In this document: piece by piece, positions 1 through 10,511 of the stretch | Layout of the letters: the number at the start of each line of letters is the position of its first letter | Position numbering within the stretch: the stretch's first letter is position 1 | DNA from: Larix sibirica | Taxonomy: Eukaryota > Streptophyta > Pinopsida > Pinales > Pinaceae | NCBI GenBank assembly: GCA_004151065.3 | Contig: NWUY0300037646.1 | Coordinates: 14,906-44,267 of the forward strand | Reading direction: 5' to 3' | Length of the DNA stretch: 29,362 nucleotides | Notes under the pieces: model-generated | The model's input: the letters and a program-made list of their open reading frames with translations, nothing else | The model's database searches: none | What the model was told of the DNA's origin: nothing | Position numbers and translations under genes: made by a program

Positions 1-560
1 CATACCGGTGAAAGCAACAATTCTTAAACTTGGCACAATGTACTCCATGGGAATCACAGCCTCTTGTCCATCCACCAATTTGAATGGTGTCTGACCCTTC
101 AAATTCTTACATATTGTTTTATAAGCCCACAAAACTGCAGGAAATCTCAAGTCTGAGTCATCGCAGTTCGCATTGCAAAATTTTGTTAGTGCATGTTCCA
201 AAATCTTACTGAATGCTTCGAAAGTCCCATTTTTTTGGGTGGTACAGAGTACTCTTTTTATGGTAGACCTGGAATTCTTCTGCAAGTACTTCTATGGTAT
301 TATTAACAAAATGTGCAGTTTGATCACTCAATAAAACTTAAGGACAACCAAACCTTGTGATTACATTTTCAAAGAGAAACTTTGCAGCAGTTACAACACT
401 GCAATCCTGTACTAGTGTAGCTTCATCCCATCTTGTAAGATAATCAGTCACGGTAATAATATACCTCAAACCAATCCTTTTTCCTGGTGGTTTGATGGGA
501 CCCACAAAGTCATTATCCCACTTTTCGAAGGACTCTAATGTAACTTGGGCACTAATGGAA
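1..560 (-). pseudogene. Integrase catalytic core remnant, truncated by window edge
   Basis: Broken minus-strand frames give the rve core. SDQTAHF (about 340-320) corresponds to the second catalytic Asp block and VYHKKSTLYHP follows. NGTFEAFSKIL (about 226-194) holds the catalytic Glu (codon at 219-217). The region then continues toward the edge with a segment ending near VPSLRIVAFTGM. Frameshifts and stops separate these blocks. The C-terminal domain and 3' LTR would lie left of base 1. Confidence 0.75.
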
Positions 561-582
561 TTTCATGCCTCCTCGACGGTTT

Positions 583-879
583 CTAGATTCTCTGACATAT
601 GTCACAGTTCTCGCAGTACTCCTTAGCATCTTTATGAAGGGTAGGCCACCACAACCTAGCTCTTAAGATATTCTGAGTAGAAGGTTTTCCTGAATAATGG
701 TCTCCTGCAAATCCATGATGAGACTTAGCTAAGATGATTGGTATCTCATGCTCCAAAACATAGCGACACAATACCTCATCTAGTCCTAACTTGTACAATT
801 GACCGACTATCAGATAATAGTCTGCAGAGTTAACAACTAACTGCTTCTTTTTCACAGTTGTATATCCTTCTCGTGCCAC
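583..879 (-). pseudogene. Integrase HHCC zinc-binding domain
   Basis: A 98-codon open minus-strand segment contains the N-terminal zinc-binding domain of gypsy integrase. Histidines are in SHHGFAGDH and the two cysteines in CENCDICQRI, with ARLWWPTLHKDAKEYC between them, a highly conserved stretch. The four metal ligands appear present. It continues in a different frame into the catalytic core to the left. Confidence 0.85.
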
Positions 880-912
880 ACCTGTAGACCAAAATGTTAC
901 GATATCTTGAAA

Positions 913-1480
913 TCACTCATCAACCATTCTTACTGTAAAGAGATACGCATATAGGATGTTATCTTCTAATCTAGTCGATTCTTCTCCTATTTCCAAATTC
1001 GACAGATGGTCACGCCCCGCATTCAACCTTCTCGTCTTGATGAAAATATTAAAATCATATTCCTGAAATAGTAGTAACCACCGACAGATATGTCCCCCCA
1101 ACAATGGCTTGTTGACGAGGTACTTAAATGTAGAATGGTCTGTAAACATTTTAAAGGTTCCTCCTAATAGCTAATGCCAAAACTTTTGCACAACATATAC
1201 CATAGCTAGCCCTTCCCTTTATGTTGTAGTATAATTTCTCTCTGCAGTGGACAAATTTCTACTAGCAAATGCAATAAGACAGTCAATAGAACCGTCACCT
1301 GGATAAGCAAGTATCGCTCCTAGAGTGACCGAAGATACATCAAAATGCACATGACTATTTTCGCCAATTTAGGAATACCAAAGTAGGCACTGTAACCATT
1401 TTCACCTTCAATGTGTCGAGGATTTGTTGACACTCCTCATTTTACTAGAACTCCGTATATTTCTTGAGCATCTTTTCCTT
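913..1480 (-). pseudogene. RNase H region of the gypsy polyprotein
   Basis: The open part (1149-913) carries MFTDHSTFKYLVNKPLLGG and, later, RLNAGRDHLSN, the conserved C-terminal half of the Ty3/gypsy RNase H with its late Asp. The upstream half (about 1480-1150) is recognisable only in pieces, such as a segment around the first catalytic Asp, and is full of stops. It would have removed the RNA strand during reverse transcription. Confidence 0.75.
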
Positions 1481-1489
1481 CGGTGCTGT

Positions 1490-2172
1490 AATCTGAACAT
1501 AGCCTTTAATAAAATTCCTATAATAGCCCGTATTACCCAGGGTTGTCCTTAACTATCGAACTGAAGTAGGTGGGGGTAAATCTACTATAATCAAAATCTT
1601 TCTGCATCCACCAACAAACCTTCCTTGCATTCTACATGACCCAACAATACACAAAATGGAGCACAGAATATACATTTCTTCAAATTCAAATAAATATGGT
1701 CCTATATATAGTGCTTTAACATCAACCTCATGCTTTCAATACGATTCTTAAGAAATCCATACAATTTCCAATCATAAAAGTAAATTTCTATACACTTATG
1801 AATGGATTCTTTAAATGTAGCGACAACTATCCTTGAAAAAATTGTAGGAGCATTCTTTAAGACAAAGGGCATTACTGTATACTAGAAGTAACCCCATTCT
1901 ATCACAAATGTTGTCTTATGTCGATATTCCTTGGCAATATTTATTTGATAATATCTAGAAAATCCATCGGTGAAGGAGTACACTTCTTGACCTCCAATGC
2001 TTTCAAGCACTTCATCTGTAAATGGTGTTGGAAAGGGATCATGCAGACAGGCATAATTTAATTTGCTTAAGTATACACAAATCTGAATATCACCAATTTT
2101 CTTATCTTGAACCACCATGGGGCTGATCCACTATGACTCTTCGATAGGCTCAATAATTCCTGCATCAAGCAT
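1490..2172 (-). pseudogene. Reverse transcriptase palm region (copy A)
   Basis: The minus-strand frame from 2118 to 1882 gives the RT fingers and palm: ICVYLSKLNYACLHDPFPTP, then VYSFTDGFSRYYQINIA, with the first catalytic aspartate region (FTDG) kept. Further on, MPFVLKNAPTIFSR fits the conserved block B. The catalytic Y-x-D-D box reads YFYDW at 1782-1768, so the first Asp of the pair has become Tyr. The frame then breaks repeatedly. This would have copied the element's RNA into DNA. Confidence 0.85.
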
Positions 2173-2173
2173 N
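2173..2173. other. Ambiguous base N at a duplication junction
   Basis: A single N sits exactly between two diverged copies of the same RT segment (2009-2172 and 2174-2340). This is where an assembly join or a collapsed gap would be expected. Confidence 0.9.
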
Positions 2174-2529
2174 ACCTCATCCATAAAAGGGGTGGGGAAT
2201 GGATCATGTAAACATGCATCATTTAACTTTATTAGATCGACACAAATTCTAACTTCCCCTGAACTTTTATCCTAGACCACCATAGGGATAATATACACTG
2301 ACTCTTCAAAAGGCTCAATGATTCCCGCATCCAACATCATTTCAATTTCAACCTTCACTTTCTCTTTATATCTTGGATTTAATCTATAGGGTCTCTGCTT
2401 AATATGATTCACACCAGTATTAAGTGGAGCTTTCATCTCTCCTAAGTCACCAACAATACCCTTCATTTCTGAAAACTTGGTAGGGAACAAATATTGAAAT
2501 TCATGCAATAAATCAGTAATCTTATCCAC
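2174..2529 (-). pseudogene. Reverse transcriptase N-terminal part (copy B)
   Basis: An open minus-strand segment from 2529 to 2272 has LFPTKFSEMKGIVGDLGEM, then KQRPYRLNPRYKEKV and MMLDAGIIEPFEES, the entry region of Ty3/gypsy RT. After one stop it continues in frame as a segment parallel to the fingers region of copy A, ending PFPTPFMDEV at the N (2173). The next bases on the minus strand restart at MLDAGIIEP in copy A, so about 55 codons are present twice in diverged form. Confidence 0.8.
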
Positions 2530-3330
2530 CGTTTCATCATCCCAGTAATCTCCAATATTTGCACACTTACGATTTTCAGAGGACCCAATATTTACCTTTT
2601 TAATCTTCAGTGGCTTGAAAAATCTATTAGAAGAGATCTATGGTCCCTTCAGATCATGACGCTCTTCATTTTGTGGAATATGAATATTTATAGGATCATC
2701 ATCCTCCCACCCTTCGGTAATATTATAACACTCCATCATGTTTTCAACTATTACATTCCACTTCGGCATATTAGGCATTGGTTTAGGAATTTACTTAAAA
2801 ATATTTGCTTTAATAACCTCTAGAGCCACTTCTATTGGTTGAATTTCATCCTCATAATTCAATGTCTTCTTGAATCCCATAGCTAGGTTGTACCACTCTG
2901 CATTTCCTTGTCAATGCTCCAACGACATAAAACAATTTCTTGGTATAGTATCAAGTGTATGAATGANAACATGTGTACCCACTCTTGCTTGGGTATGTTT
3001 TGTCAGATTACACTACAGGTAGCTAGATGATCAGCAGGACTAGTTAACCCAGTGTACTTCTCTCTGAAATATGGAAGTCCCTCACCAAACCAGATTTCTG
3101 AAAATCTTCTACATTGTGACCAACTGGTTATAGAATGCTTATGAACATCCCACCATCTCGCTGGTCTTACTTTCAAGGCCACATCCAATGCTAACAATCA
3201 CTGTTGTTCTCGTACCTTAATTTCAAATTCAATGAAAAACTTATCCAAGTTAGGAAAACCTTCATAAGTGGGGAGGTCACATACCTCTTTACCAACCCAG
3301 TGCAATGACTTAGTAACACGATCACATATT
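2530..3330 (-). pseudogene. Gag-like linker module between protease and RT
   Basis: The clearest part is open from 3197 to 3003, with ALDVALKVRPARWWDVHK and a following QCRRF segment, a pattern like a second capsid-type gag module. Upstream, another frame gives NLDKFFIEFEIKVREQQ. Downstream, past the N at 2967, broken frames continue to a segment that leads directly into the RT N-terminus. A gag-like block between protease and RT agrees with what I recall of one plant gypsy group, but I could not search for this. The role of the module is not known to me. Confidence 0.55.
2967..2967. other. Ambiguous base N in the gypsy linker module
   Basis: Single N inside the gag-like linker. The reading on both sides is consistent with one element, so it may be a simple base-call ambiguity. 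Confidence 0.9.
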
Positions 3331-3451
3331 CTAATTGAAACTATATGTAACCTGTTCTTCCATTTCTCCACAACTTCGTCAAAATTTGATGAGCAAGATC
3401 TAACACTTCTCCATCTTAGTGTACCATCTGTTGTAGGATTAATATAATCAT

Positions 3452-3881
3452 TTATTTGGAGGATACATTGTATATATTATTTAAATAACAAGCATCATAA
3501 TCTTCCTTGATGGTTTCGACATACCTCTGTCCTTCCAACAAGTCCAAAGGTGCAGCAACTCTTATTTCATCATTATTGAATGACAACATCCTCTTTTTGA
3601 AGTTAAGGACAGTTTGATTCTGAATGGCCCAGTCACATCCCAAAAGTGCAAGATAGAGATTAGTATCATCGACGATCTCTATAACTTCACTTTGCAAAAT
3701 TAAGTAGTCCCTCCACTTCAACAGGGACACCAACCATCCTAATAAATGGTATAACTTTTTGTTGATTGGAAAACCGTAGTTGAATAGGTGACCATACTAA
3801 CTTTGGTTTCACCATATTTTCCCATGTTTGTTTGGTCAGGATATTTACATCTGAAACCAAATCTAAAATAACAAAATCCAT
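3452..3881 (-). pseudogene. Retropepsin-type aspartic protease remnant
   Basis: Two overlapping minus-strand pieces (3881-3687 and 3733-3452) make up one protease-like region split by a frameshift near 3700. The first has FVILDLVSDVNILTKQTWE, corresponding to the active-site turn (D-[TL]-G-[SA]) of retroviral-type proteases, with the glycine replaced by Val. The second has the C-terminal hydrophobic-glycine segment YLALLGCDWAI. The enzyme would have cut the Gag-Pol polyprotein. The lost glycine and the frameshift show it is inactive. Confidence 0.75.
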
Positions 3882-4429
3882 GTCGTAGTCACCAATCTGT
3901 GCATTAAGTTGCAGTTCCTGACCATTCTTTGTTCTCTTCTAAATATGATTTACAAATATTTCTTTCCTTAACTCCCCTTTATTTTCTCCAATTAACTTGT
4001 GCAATTTCCTCAATGCATTTTCATCCTTAATCAAATCCAAACAAATTTTCAAAAAGCTATGTAGAGAACTTACCTACCATGGAGTCTTCTTTGATACAGA
4101 TTGGTTGAGGCGAGGTGGCATATCATATACAGATCATTCCTCAAATACTAGTAGCAGGGAGGATATTGATGCACGCTTCATAAATTCATCATGAGATTCG
4201 AAGAAAGACACCTTTTTTTCACATCAAATTATGGTGGCTTCTAAACTACTGGTCTCACCCTTGGGTCCCACTTGTTACTATAGGAACAATAGGCTGCTTC
4301 GGTCACAGTTCTGCTAAAATATTCTACAGATTCTAGTTTTGATTATGGTTTTGCTTTGCCTTTCATTTTTCTATAAGTTGCGGAAAATATTCTATGGTAT
4401 GGTATAATTCCCTACAATACATGCAGGTC

Positions 4430-4890
4430 GAAGTAGGATTCAGGAAGTCTCTAGCATAATGTCCGTGAGAGCCACAATTATAACACATTAGTTGTCCTCT
4501 TCTATGACCAAAACATCTTCATCCACGCCCTCTGAATCGGCCTCACGGTTGATTGAACTACACATTACTTATTTCATCTTGATCTTCTCCCTTCATGACA
4601 AAAGTGTCTGCAGTGCACTCTGTGAGCAACTGGTATGCTTGACAATTCTTCTCATCATGTCTGACAGACCGACAGAACGTACACCATAGGTTCTGAGGAG
4701 TACTCACCATTTTCTGTAACCAATATCACTCTTCTGGTAGATTTCCTTTATTCTGGAAGATTCGACACCATACAACCATCCCATGATTTAATGGACTAGG
4801 ATTCCTAGCATTAAGATAATCATGAAAATCCATACATTGATATTTAGATTAACCTTCTTCCTTGCATCTAGTGCACCACACATCTTCTCT
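4430..4890 (-). pseudogene. gag nucleocapsid remnant with tandem CCHC zinc knuckles
   Basis: Several cysteine clusters lie in tandem on the minus strand. One is intact: CTFCRSVRHDEKNC (about 4690-4640), spacing C-x2-C-x4-H-x4-C. Another, CYNCGSHGHYARDF (about 4485-4440), has lost the last cysteine to Phe. A further cluster starts WCTRCKEEG near 4880, and a weaker one lies between. Such knuckles bind the element's RNA during packaging. They sit between the capsid and protease regions as expected, and stops separate them. Confidence 0.75.
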
Positions 4891-5100
4891 CTTTTCCTTA
4901 CCTTTCTTTATTTCTTGAATATGAATTCACAATTTTTCCAACTCTGACTGGATTTGAGCCATTCCAACTCCAGTCTATCCAACATGTGATCCTTCCAATT
5001 TCATGGCCAACTCAAGAGCTTCATTCTGGGACATAATTTCCTGCTACATTAATGGAAATCTAATGTGAGGTAGTAAAGCATCTATAAACCACTCCTTATG

Positions 5101-6541
5101 TTAAACATCATTCATCAGAAATCTTGCATGGGCCATCAAATTTTTAAACCTCTGGTCGAAGTCCCAAACAGACTCATTTGGTGCTTGTTTAATATCCTTC
5201 ATCTCATTGATACATTGTGATTCAGAATTTGGTTTCTTAAATTCATCTTTTAGTCCAATATTAACCTCTGCTAAGGTCTTCAATGCTTAAGTACTAGTAA
5301 CCTCTGAAAACATCATAAACCAGTCTTGGGCGTGACCCCTAAAGGTCATAATTAACAACGCCAATTTGACGTTGTCGTCTTGTACTTGTTTGACAGTCCA
5401 TACTGCGTTACATAAGAACCTGTGTTGTTTTGGGTCCTCTAACCCATTCCCATTGAAAATAGGTAAAACCATGTCATCCCGAGCCATTTCTGGCCTCTAG
5501 GGTTTTGGTTAAATTACTACTAATGGACCACTACTTGGAGCTTTTCCACTTGGAGGAGTACTACTTTGACTATCACCACTACTTTGGATAGCTTGGAAAA
5601 ACTGTGATGAGTTACTGTGTCTTACATCAGTTTCTGGAGATGTACCTGGGGTCGTGGGCATGTCACAATATCAGGTTTGAGACGGATATGTAGGTTCCTC
5701 TTCCCCCTCTAAAATGAGCTGGTACTCTTCCTCTTCATCATAAGAATCTTCGTTGAGTTGTGGTACTGGTTCGTAGTCTCTTCATTCAGTCGCATTGCAA
5801 CCCTCTCTCTCTTTCACAGTTCTCCTCCTCTTATTCGACCAAAATCTCTTCCCACTTCATAGATGAACACACTCTTCATCTATCTCACTCTCTTCTCCCC
5901 TAATCATTTCAGCTCATTCCACACATTTTCCCAGACCATCCTCCAATGGTACCCATTCCCACCGTGCACAAATATTTTACTCTTCATATTCCATTTGCAT
6001 CACTCCTTTTTCACAAAGTAGCTTCTTGATCGATAGATTTAACAATCTAAGGTATTTACCGCATGGTTCTTCAAAGAACTCTCATTTCGCTGCACTATAT
6101 GATTTAATAGTGTCAACAAAAAATTAGGTAATATACCCCTCCAGTATATTGTCCAACCAGTAATCCACTGCGTGTGAAATATTGTTATTCACACCTTTCA
6201 GTCGCTATATCAACTTAGGTGTCCAACCCCTAGGATCACCTCCTTGGAAATTTGTCTTCTTCTCAGTCAATATTGCTAACCACTCATGCAATATCATAGG
6301 AAATTCACCAAAGAAAAACTCATGGATATAAAAAAAACATATTTACCTAACCATGCTTTGTTGTCCAATCAGAGGTGCTTGTTTTGTTCCTTAGAAAATT
6401 CTTTTAGATTTTAATCTACCCAGTCCTAGATATTTGGCTTAGTCAGATGCCACATAAGCCACATTCTCTTTGGCACAAATCCCGGTCTCGACAACAGAAC
6501 AATTTTTTGGTGCACTTTTACTTCGACCAGGGTTCAAACAT
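5101..6541 (-). pseudogene. gag N-terminal region and capsid (retrotransposon gag) remnant
   Basis: The minus strand can be read from an ATG at 6541 through several broken frames into a gag capsid region. Upstream parts include an acidic, Glu-rich stretch around 5690-5760 and a Ser/Pro-rich linker around 5520-5650. The best part runs from 5487 to 5101 in two open pieces separated by one stop. It contains LPIFNGNGLEDPKQH, the tryptophan block GHAQDWF and the segment WDFDQRFKNLMAHARF, which is the hydrophobic pattern of the plant retrotransposon gag domain. The product would be the structural protein of the virus-like particle. It is not functional now. Confidence 0.75.
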
Positions 6542-6555
6542 CTAACACTAGCAAA

Positions 6556-6569
6556 CACCACAGATACCA
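6556..6569 (-). other. Possible primer binding site of the gypsy element
   Basis: The minus strand reads TGGTATCTGTGGTG just before the first gag codons (ATG at 6541). The first seven bases match the usual initiator Met-tRNA complement TGGTATCAGAGC and the rest diverges. Its position between LTR and gag supports the call; the weak match limits it. Confidence 0.4.
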
Positions 6570-6570
6570 T

Positions 6571-7320
6571 CCCGAAAGGGGTTTATCCCTTTCAACAACA
6601 CTTGCAGAGTAGATGAGGTCCCACCCGAAGAAACTATGAAGACTACAGGAACCAGGATTTTGTAGTGCAGAAGGGGAATAGCTCAAAAGACCATTCATTT
6701 AACAAACAACCCATTACATTGACAAATCTACAACATCGATAGATCTAGATCTTCGACATGCCATTCACCTTGACATAACCCATAAGTTAACCAAAAATTA
6801 TATAACATTCATTATACTTCACATTCATGGGATTCTCAATTACGCACATACATTCATTCATTCATGTAACTCATGAGCAAAGGCATGAAACAAATAACAG
6901 ATCACATAAGAACACCATGTTTTAACGTGGAAACCCAATCTGGGAAAAACCATGAAAGCACTTGTTTTTATTATGTGTTACAACCAATAAATAAGCACTT
7001 CATGTTTATGACTTAGATATTCTTCCTTGACTTACAAAATACCCACGCACACATCCTGCAAATCATGCGACTCGGCTCTTCAAAATAGCTTTGACATAGA
7101 TAGAGGAGTTCTTCAATATAGACACAAAATATCTTCGAACGTCATACTATTCTCTCTTCAACTAGCTAACAGCTCCAAAATTTCCCTCTTATTACATATT
7201 TATAGGGCGCACTTAGCTTTACCCACTCCCACTAACCCACTAATAGACTACTCAACTCATTAATATAAGTGGACAAACGCTAACTAATTGACTCAACTCC
7301 ACCCTTTGACACAACCAACA
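6571..7320 (-). repeat. LTR of the gypsy element (upstream LTR)
   Basis: On the minus strand the sequence begins TGTTGGTTGTGTCAAAGG at 7320. About 110 bp in it carries a TATA-like CCTATAAATATG (about 7196-7207), then the fold TTTTTCCCAGATTGGGTTT with CCACGTTAAAAC (about 6912-6950), a phrase common in plant LTR leader regions. Gag coding begins soon after. The outer boundary with TG is clear. The inner end is inferred from the primer-binding-like TGGTATC at 6569 and does not end in a clean CA, so the inner coordinate is approximate. Confidence 0.6.
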
Positions 7321-7732
7321 TAACCGTTTTCCTAGTTTCATAGCCACTTCGTCGAAGTTGACCACTTTGTCAAGAGCCCTTTTTACTTTGTCTTTGTCCA
7401 CACCAAAACTACCTTTCCAAAAATAGTACCCAAAATATACTACGCCCAATAGGAATTTTAAGGGGGTGTCATGAAATGAGCACCCATATAAGAATAAAGG
7501 AAAATCGTGTCCAAATGCGGGTTTCAATCTATGATTGAATGTGTCCAAGATGGGGAGCAGCCTGAAGACCCAACAAATGTTAGTTTTGCAAATTATATTT
7601 ATGTCTAACATCATTTCCAAAAAGAGAATGATTTTTTCTACACAATCAAAAACCTATAATTAAATGTTTTCATTTTAATAATGTAGGAGAGATCGAGTAG
7701 GTATTTATGCTAGAGGATATCCACAATCTCAT
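7321..7732. other. Spacer between the gypsy LTR and the 7.5-kb LTR element
   Basis: About 410 bp with no recognised gene. The minus strand is open from 7620 to 7252 (122 codons, with GVVYFGYYFWKGSFGVDKDK), but the frame runs into the gypsy LTR and matches no family I know. It could be a remnant of whatever the gypsy element inserted into. Confidence 0.5.
7728..7732 (+). repeat. Left target site duplication CTCAT
   Basis: The five bases before the 5' LTR read CTCAT. The five bases after the 3' LTR read CTCGT, a four-of-five match differing by one CpG transition. Confidence 0.65.
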
Positions 7733-8704
7733 TGTAATGTCCCCAAATAAGGACTTGGACCATCATTACCTAAGTCACCTAGAACGGTTCATGTTTATTC
7801 ACCTAGGTGGTGATTTGGGTTGATTAATTGTTGATCCTAAGTTCCAGGGGGGGAAATACTGCCACCATAATTTATGTGGACTAGGACAACTACATTAATG
7901 GGATGAGTAACCTTGGTTGGATCATTAAATAAGCCAAGTCTCCTTGTGGTCCAAAATTATTGAGAAAATCCTAAGGTTGGTTTCCTAAGTTTGGAAAAAT
8001 CATTGATGAAAAAATCCAAGGAAGAGAAACTCCTAAGCAGTGTGACAAGGTGTCATGTCACCACACTGAGGACACCATGATAAGATCCTTAATCCATTCA
8101 ACCCCATGGGTCCTAGTGATAATTTTTCAATAATTAATTAAAGGGGGTCAATTTTTGTTTACTCACCCATGTAAAATTAAATAAATGACGATGGGTTATA
8201 GTTTCATCTTATTTATTAATATTAATAGATATTTATGAGTAGTAATGATTATGTGGCTCAAGGGGGGCGTGCAATGGATGAAGATACATCCTATGGGTTG
8301 TCATCATCAGAAACACTAGAAGGAAAGCAGCCCCAAAAGCAACAACAATAGGAAAAGTAGGAAAAACAGCCAAAACTAGCCCAAAAGCAGGAAAGCAACA
8401 GAAAATCAAGAAAGCAAGAGTTTCCTGACTTTCTGAAGACAAGAGAGATGTGAAAAAAGCAGGAAATCAAGAAAAAGGCTCAAGGAAAGCATTAGAGTCT
8501 AAATTTAGCCAAGGAGGGTGCACTTCTTGAGAGAGGGGTCCACATGAGCCAATCACATGCCAAAGGTATTATCTCTTGGAATAATAATTTGATAATTATT
8601 ATTATTTCATTAATTTCACGAGATATGTTTACAAAAGGGGTTTGACCACTCCATTTTCCATCTTTTTCTAGTTTTTGAATTGAATCTTGAGAGCTATGTG
8701 CCTC

Positions 8705-8710
8705 TATATA
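8705..8710 (+). promoter_or_regulatory. TATA box of the 5' LTR
   Basis: CCTCTATATAGC lies about 970 bp into the LTR. The matching place in the 3' LTR reads CTCTATATCTTG (14034-14045), a shortened version. This would set the U3/R boundary about 30 bp downstream. Placement is by motif only. Confidence 0.55.
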
Positions 8711-9136
8711 GCTTGAGTGATGTGCCCCATTCCATCCAGCAAACCAGTTGAAGGATTGTGAGATCTCTCTAATGGGGATTGAGGAAGAGGATATACATTC
8801 CTCTTCAGTGAGTTAATTGTAGAAAATGAGGTGAAGTTGCAGGCCTTATATGCAATTTAGTGTAGCTTGCTAAAGTCATCCTGAAGAAGAAGAAGAAGAC
8901 AGTGAAGTAGTGCTCCAATACCAAGAGCCTCAGCTAGGGAAGAGTTATATTCAAGAAGTGTGCACTATGATACTTACAATGATTGTGGTCCACCCCAAAG
9001 TTTTCTAGGATGACCTTCTTTAGTTCATGAATCAGCTACAGTGATGAAAAATGCCCCTTCTTGCTCTCCATTTCTCCACTTTTCCTTCTTCTTTGTAAAA
9101 TCCTCAATATATTGGGGTTTCTGCGAGTCTGAATGT

Positions 9137-9142
9137 AATAAA
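9137..9142 (+). terminator. Possible polyadenylation signal AATAAA in the 5' LTR
   Basis: GAATGTAATAAAC occurs at the same relative place in both LTRs (AATAAA at 9137 and 14498), about 430 bp downstream of the TATA box. That would make a long R region. Motif evidence only. Confidence 0.4.
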
Positions 9143-9867
9143 CATATGATGGAACCTCCAAATGTGTAGTTTTAGCTTGATTCTGTCATTTTATATTCTC
9201 TTAGACCTTTTACTATCCATTATTGCAGAATTAGAGAATTTATTGACTCAGCTGAGTGGTTAGTTAACTAGACTACCGCACTTAAGGGTCTAATTTGACT
9301 ACTTTTCCAGTTTTGAGCATTTAATGAACCCCTGGATTTGGAATTTATCTTATGAAGGTATGTGCAGCTAATTAATGATTAAATTAACCCATCTATGCCC
9401 TCATATCAGAAACTTGGGAGGATTTAAACCCATTTGAACTCATATGGAAATTGCCTCCTTCACTAGTCCATGTGAAGGATTTTACAGCTAGTTTATTTTC
9501 TGTCAATTAGATCTCAGTCAAATAAGTATATCAGGTCTAAAATAGGTTGATAAAAGTATGATCGGTCCTTTGAAAATTTAATAGCTTCCATATTGCACCA
9601 GAAGCAATGGAGTTTCCACAGAAGTCCTGGGGCCAGTGCTTTGAAGCCTTTGGGATAGCCAAAGGAGTCTACCCAGGTGTGACATACTCCCGAAAGTACA
9701 GCTGTCGAAATTAGAAAATTGATTCAGCATTCACATCAGCCTTTCAATGTGTCTAATCTATCCTCACTGATCCCAAGCTATCAGTCTTGTGTCTAATCCC
9801 TCTCTAGTGAGTCCAAGCCTGAAATTTGTTGAGTTAGTGTGCCTAGATTTCCTTAGGTACATTACAA

Positions 9868-9880
9868 TGGTATCAGATCA
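9868..9880 (+). other. Primer binding site (initiator Met-tRNA type)
   Basis: TGGTATCAGATCA begins one base after the 5' LTR end. Ten bases match the common plant element primer site TGGTATCAGAGC. This is where the tRNA would prime minus-strand DNA. Confidence 0.85.
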
Positions 9881-10022
9881 TATTCCTCTGCACCACTGAG
9901 CATCTAGACTAGGCTCCTTAAACTCTTATTTGAAGGAATATTTTATAGCACATCTTCAAGTTTGTAGCTAAGAGGCTCATACAAGTTGGTGAAGAAGACC
10001 TTGAACAATCTTAAAAAGCAAA

Positions 10023-10418
10023 GGTGATCTATGTAGATAAAGGTTTGCATGTGTCAAGAGATGAATATGGTTACTTTTGTGACAAAACATATAAATAACG
10101 CACAAGGGTTGGTCCTCCAATGGTTAATAAATATTTGGAAAAGGTGATAGAAGTATGTGAAGAATTGCCCCACCACTACCAGAAGTATCTTGGCTTGGGG
10201 AAGAGGTTTTTCAAGCAATTCCTTTCAAAGATTATTTTTATTGCAGGTTTGGATTTGAACCTAAGAGTGTATATGAGGATTTTCTCAAGAACAACAGACC
10301 ATCAAGGAAGGAACAAAGTTTATCCACCACTCAAAGCAAAGAAGAAGATAAGAAGACAAGAGATGAAGCTACACCAAAAACACCCCTTTATGGGAGTTTT
10401 ATGAGATTATTTGGTTCT
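10023..10418 (+). pseudogene. Unknown reading frame near the 5' end of the internal region
   Basis: A frame open from 10120 (94 codons) contains KYLEKVIEVCEELPHHYQKY and GLGKRFFKQFLSKIIFIAGL. After a probable frameshift near 10270 another frame continues with VYEDFLKNNRPSRKEQ and a charged Lys/Glu/Ser-rich tail, ending near 10418. Its place just after the primer site is where gag normally lies, but I see no capsid or zinc-knuckle signature. I do not recognise it. It may be a very diverged gag N-terminus or captured sequence. Confidence 0.45.
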
Positions 10419-10511
10419 TCTTGAAGCAAAGTCTCCAAAAGAATTGATCCTAATGCAACCAATAATGAATAAGCATCAAGTTAACTAAAGGAGGAAAGCA
10501 TGTAAGCATAA

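Larger units (their letters stand above)
1..7320 (-). mobile_element. Ty3/gypsy LTR retrotransposon, degraded, left end outside window
   Basis: Read on the minus strand, this stretch gives in order an LTR, a primer-binding-site-like sequence, gag, zinc knuckles, an aspartic protease, a gag-like linker, RT, RNase H and integrase. Integrase lying after RT is the Ty3/gypsy order. Every domain is broken by stops or frameshifts, so the element is dead. The 3' LTR and the integrase C-terminus lie beyond base 1. Two single Ns (2173, 2967) fall inside it, and part of the RT is present twice around 2173. The superfamily call is secure; the exact lineage was not determined. Confidence 0.9.
7733..9866 (+). 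repeat. 5' LTR (2134 bp)
   Basis: Begins TGTAATGTCCCCAAAT and ends TAGGTACATTACA. It contains a TATA box (8705-8710), a GAA microsatellite (about 8883-8899), a possible AATAAA signal (9137-9142), and an A/G-rich block around 8310-8480 where AGGAAAAG/GCAGGAAAG motifs recur. It aligns with 13074-15226 over its full length. The long Phe-rich reading frame on the minus strand here is only the complement of the purine block. Confidence 0.93.

Noticed and set aside
3997-4689. Plus-strand frames 3997-4194 and 4492-4689
   Set aside because: Antisense to the gypsy gag/protease region, which has clear domain motifs on the minus strand.
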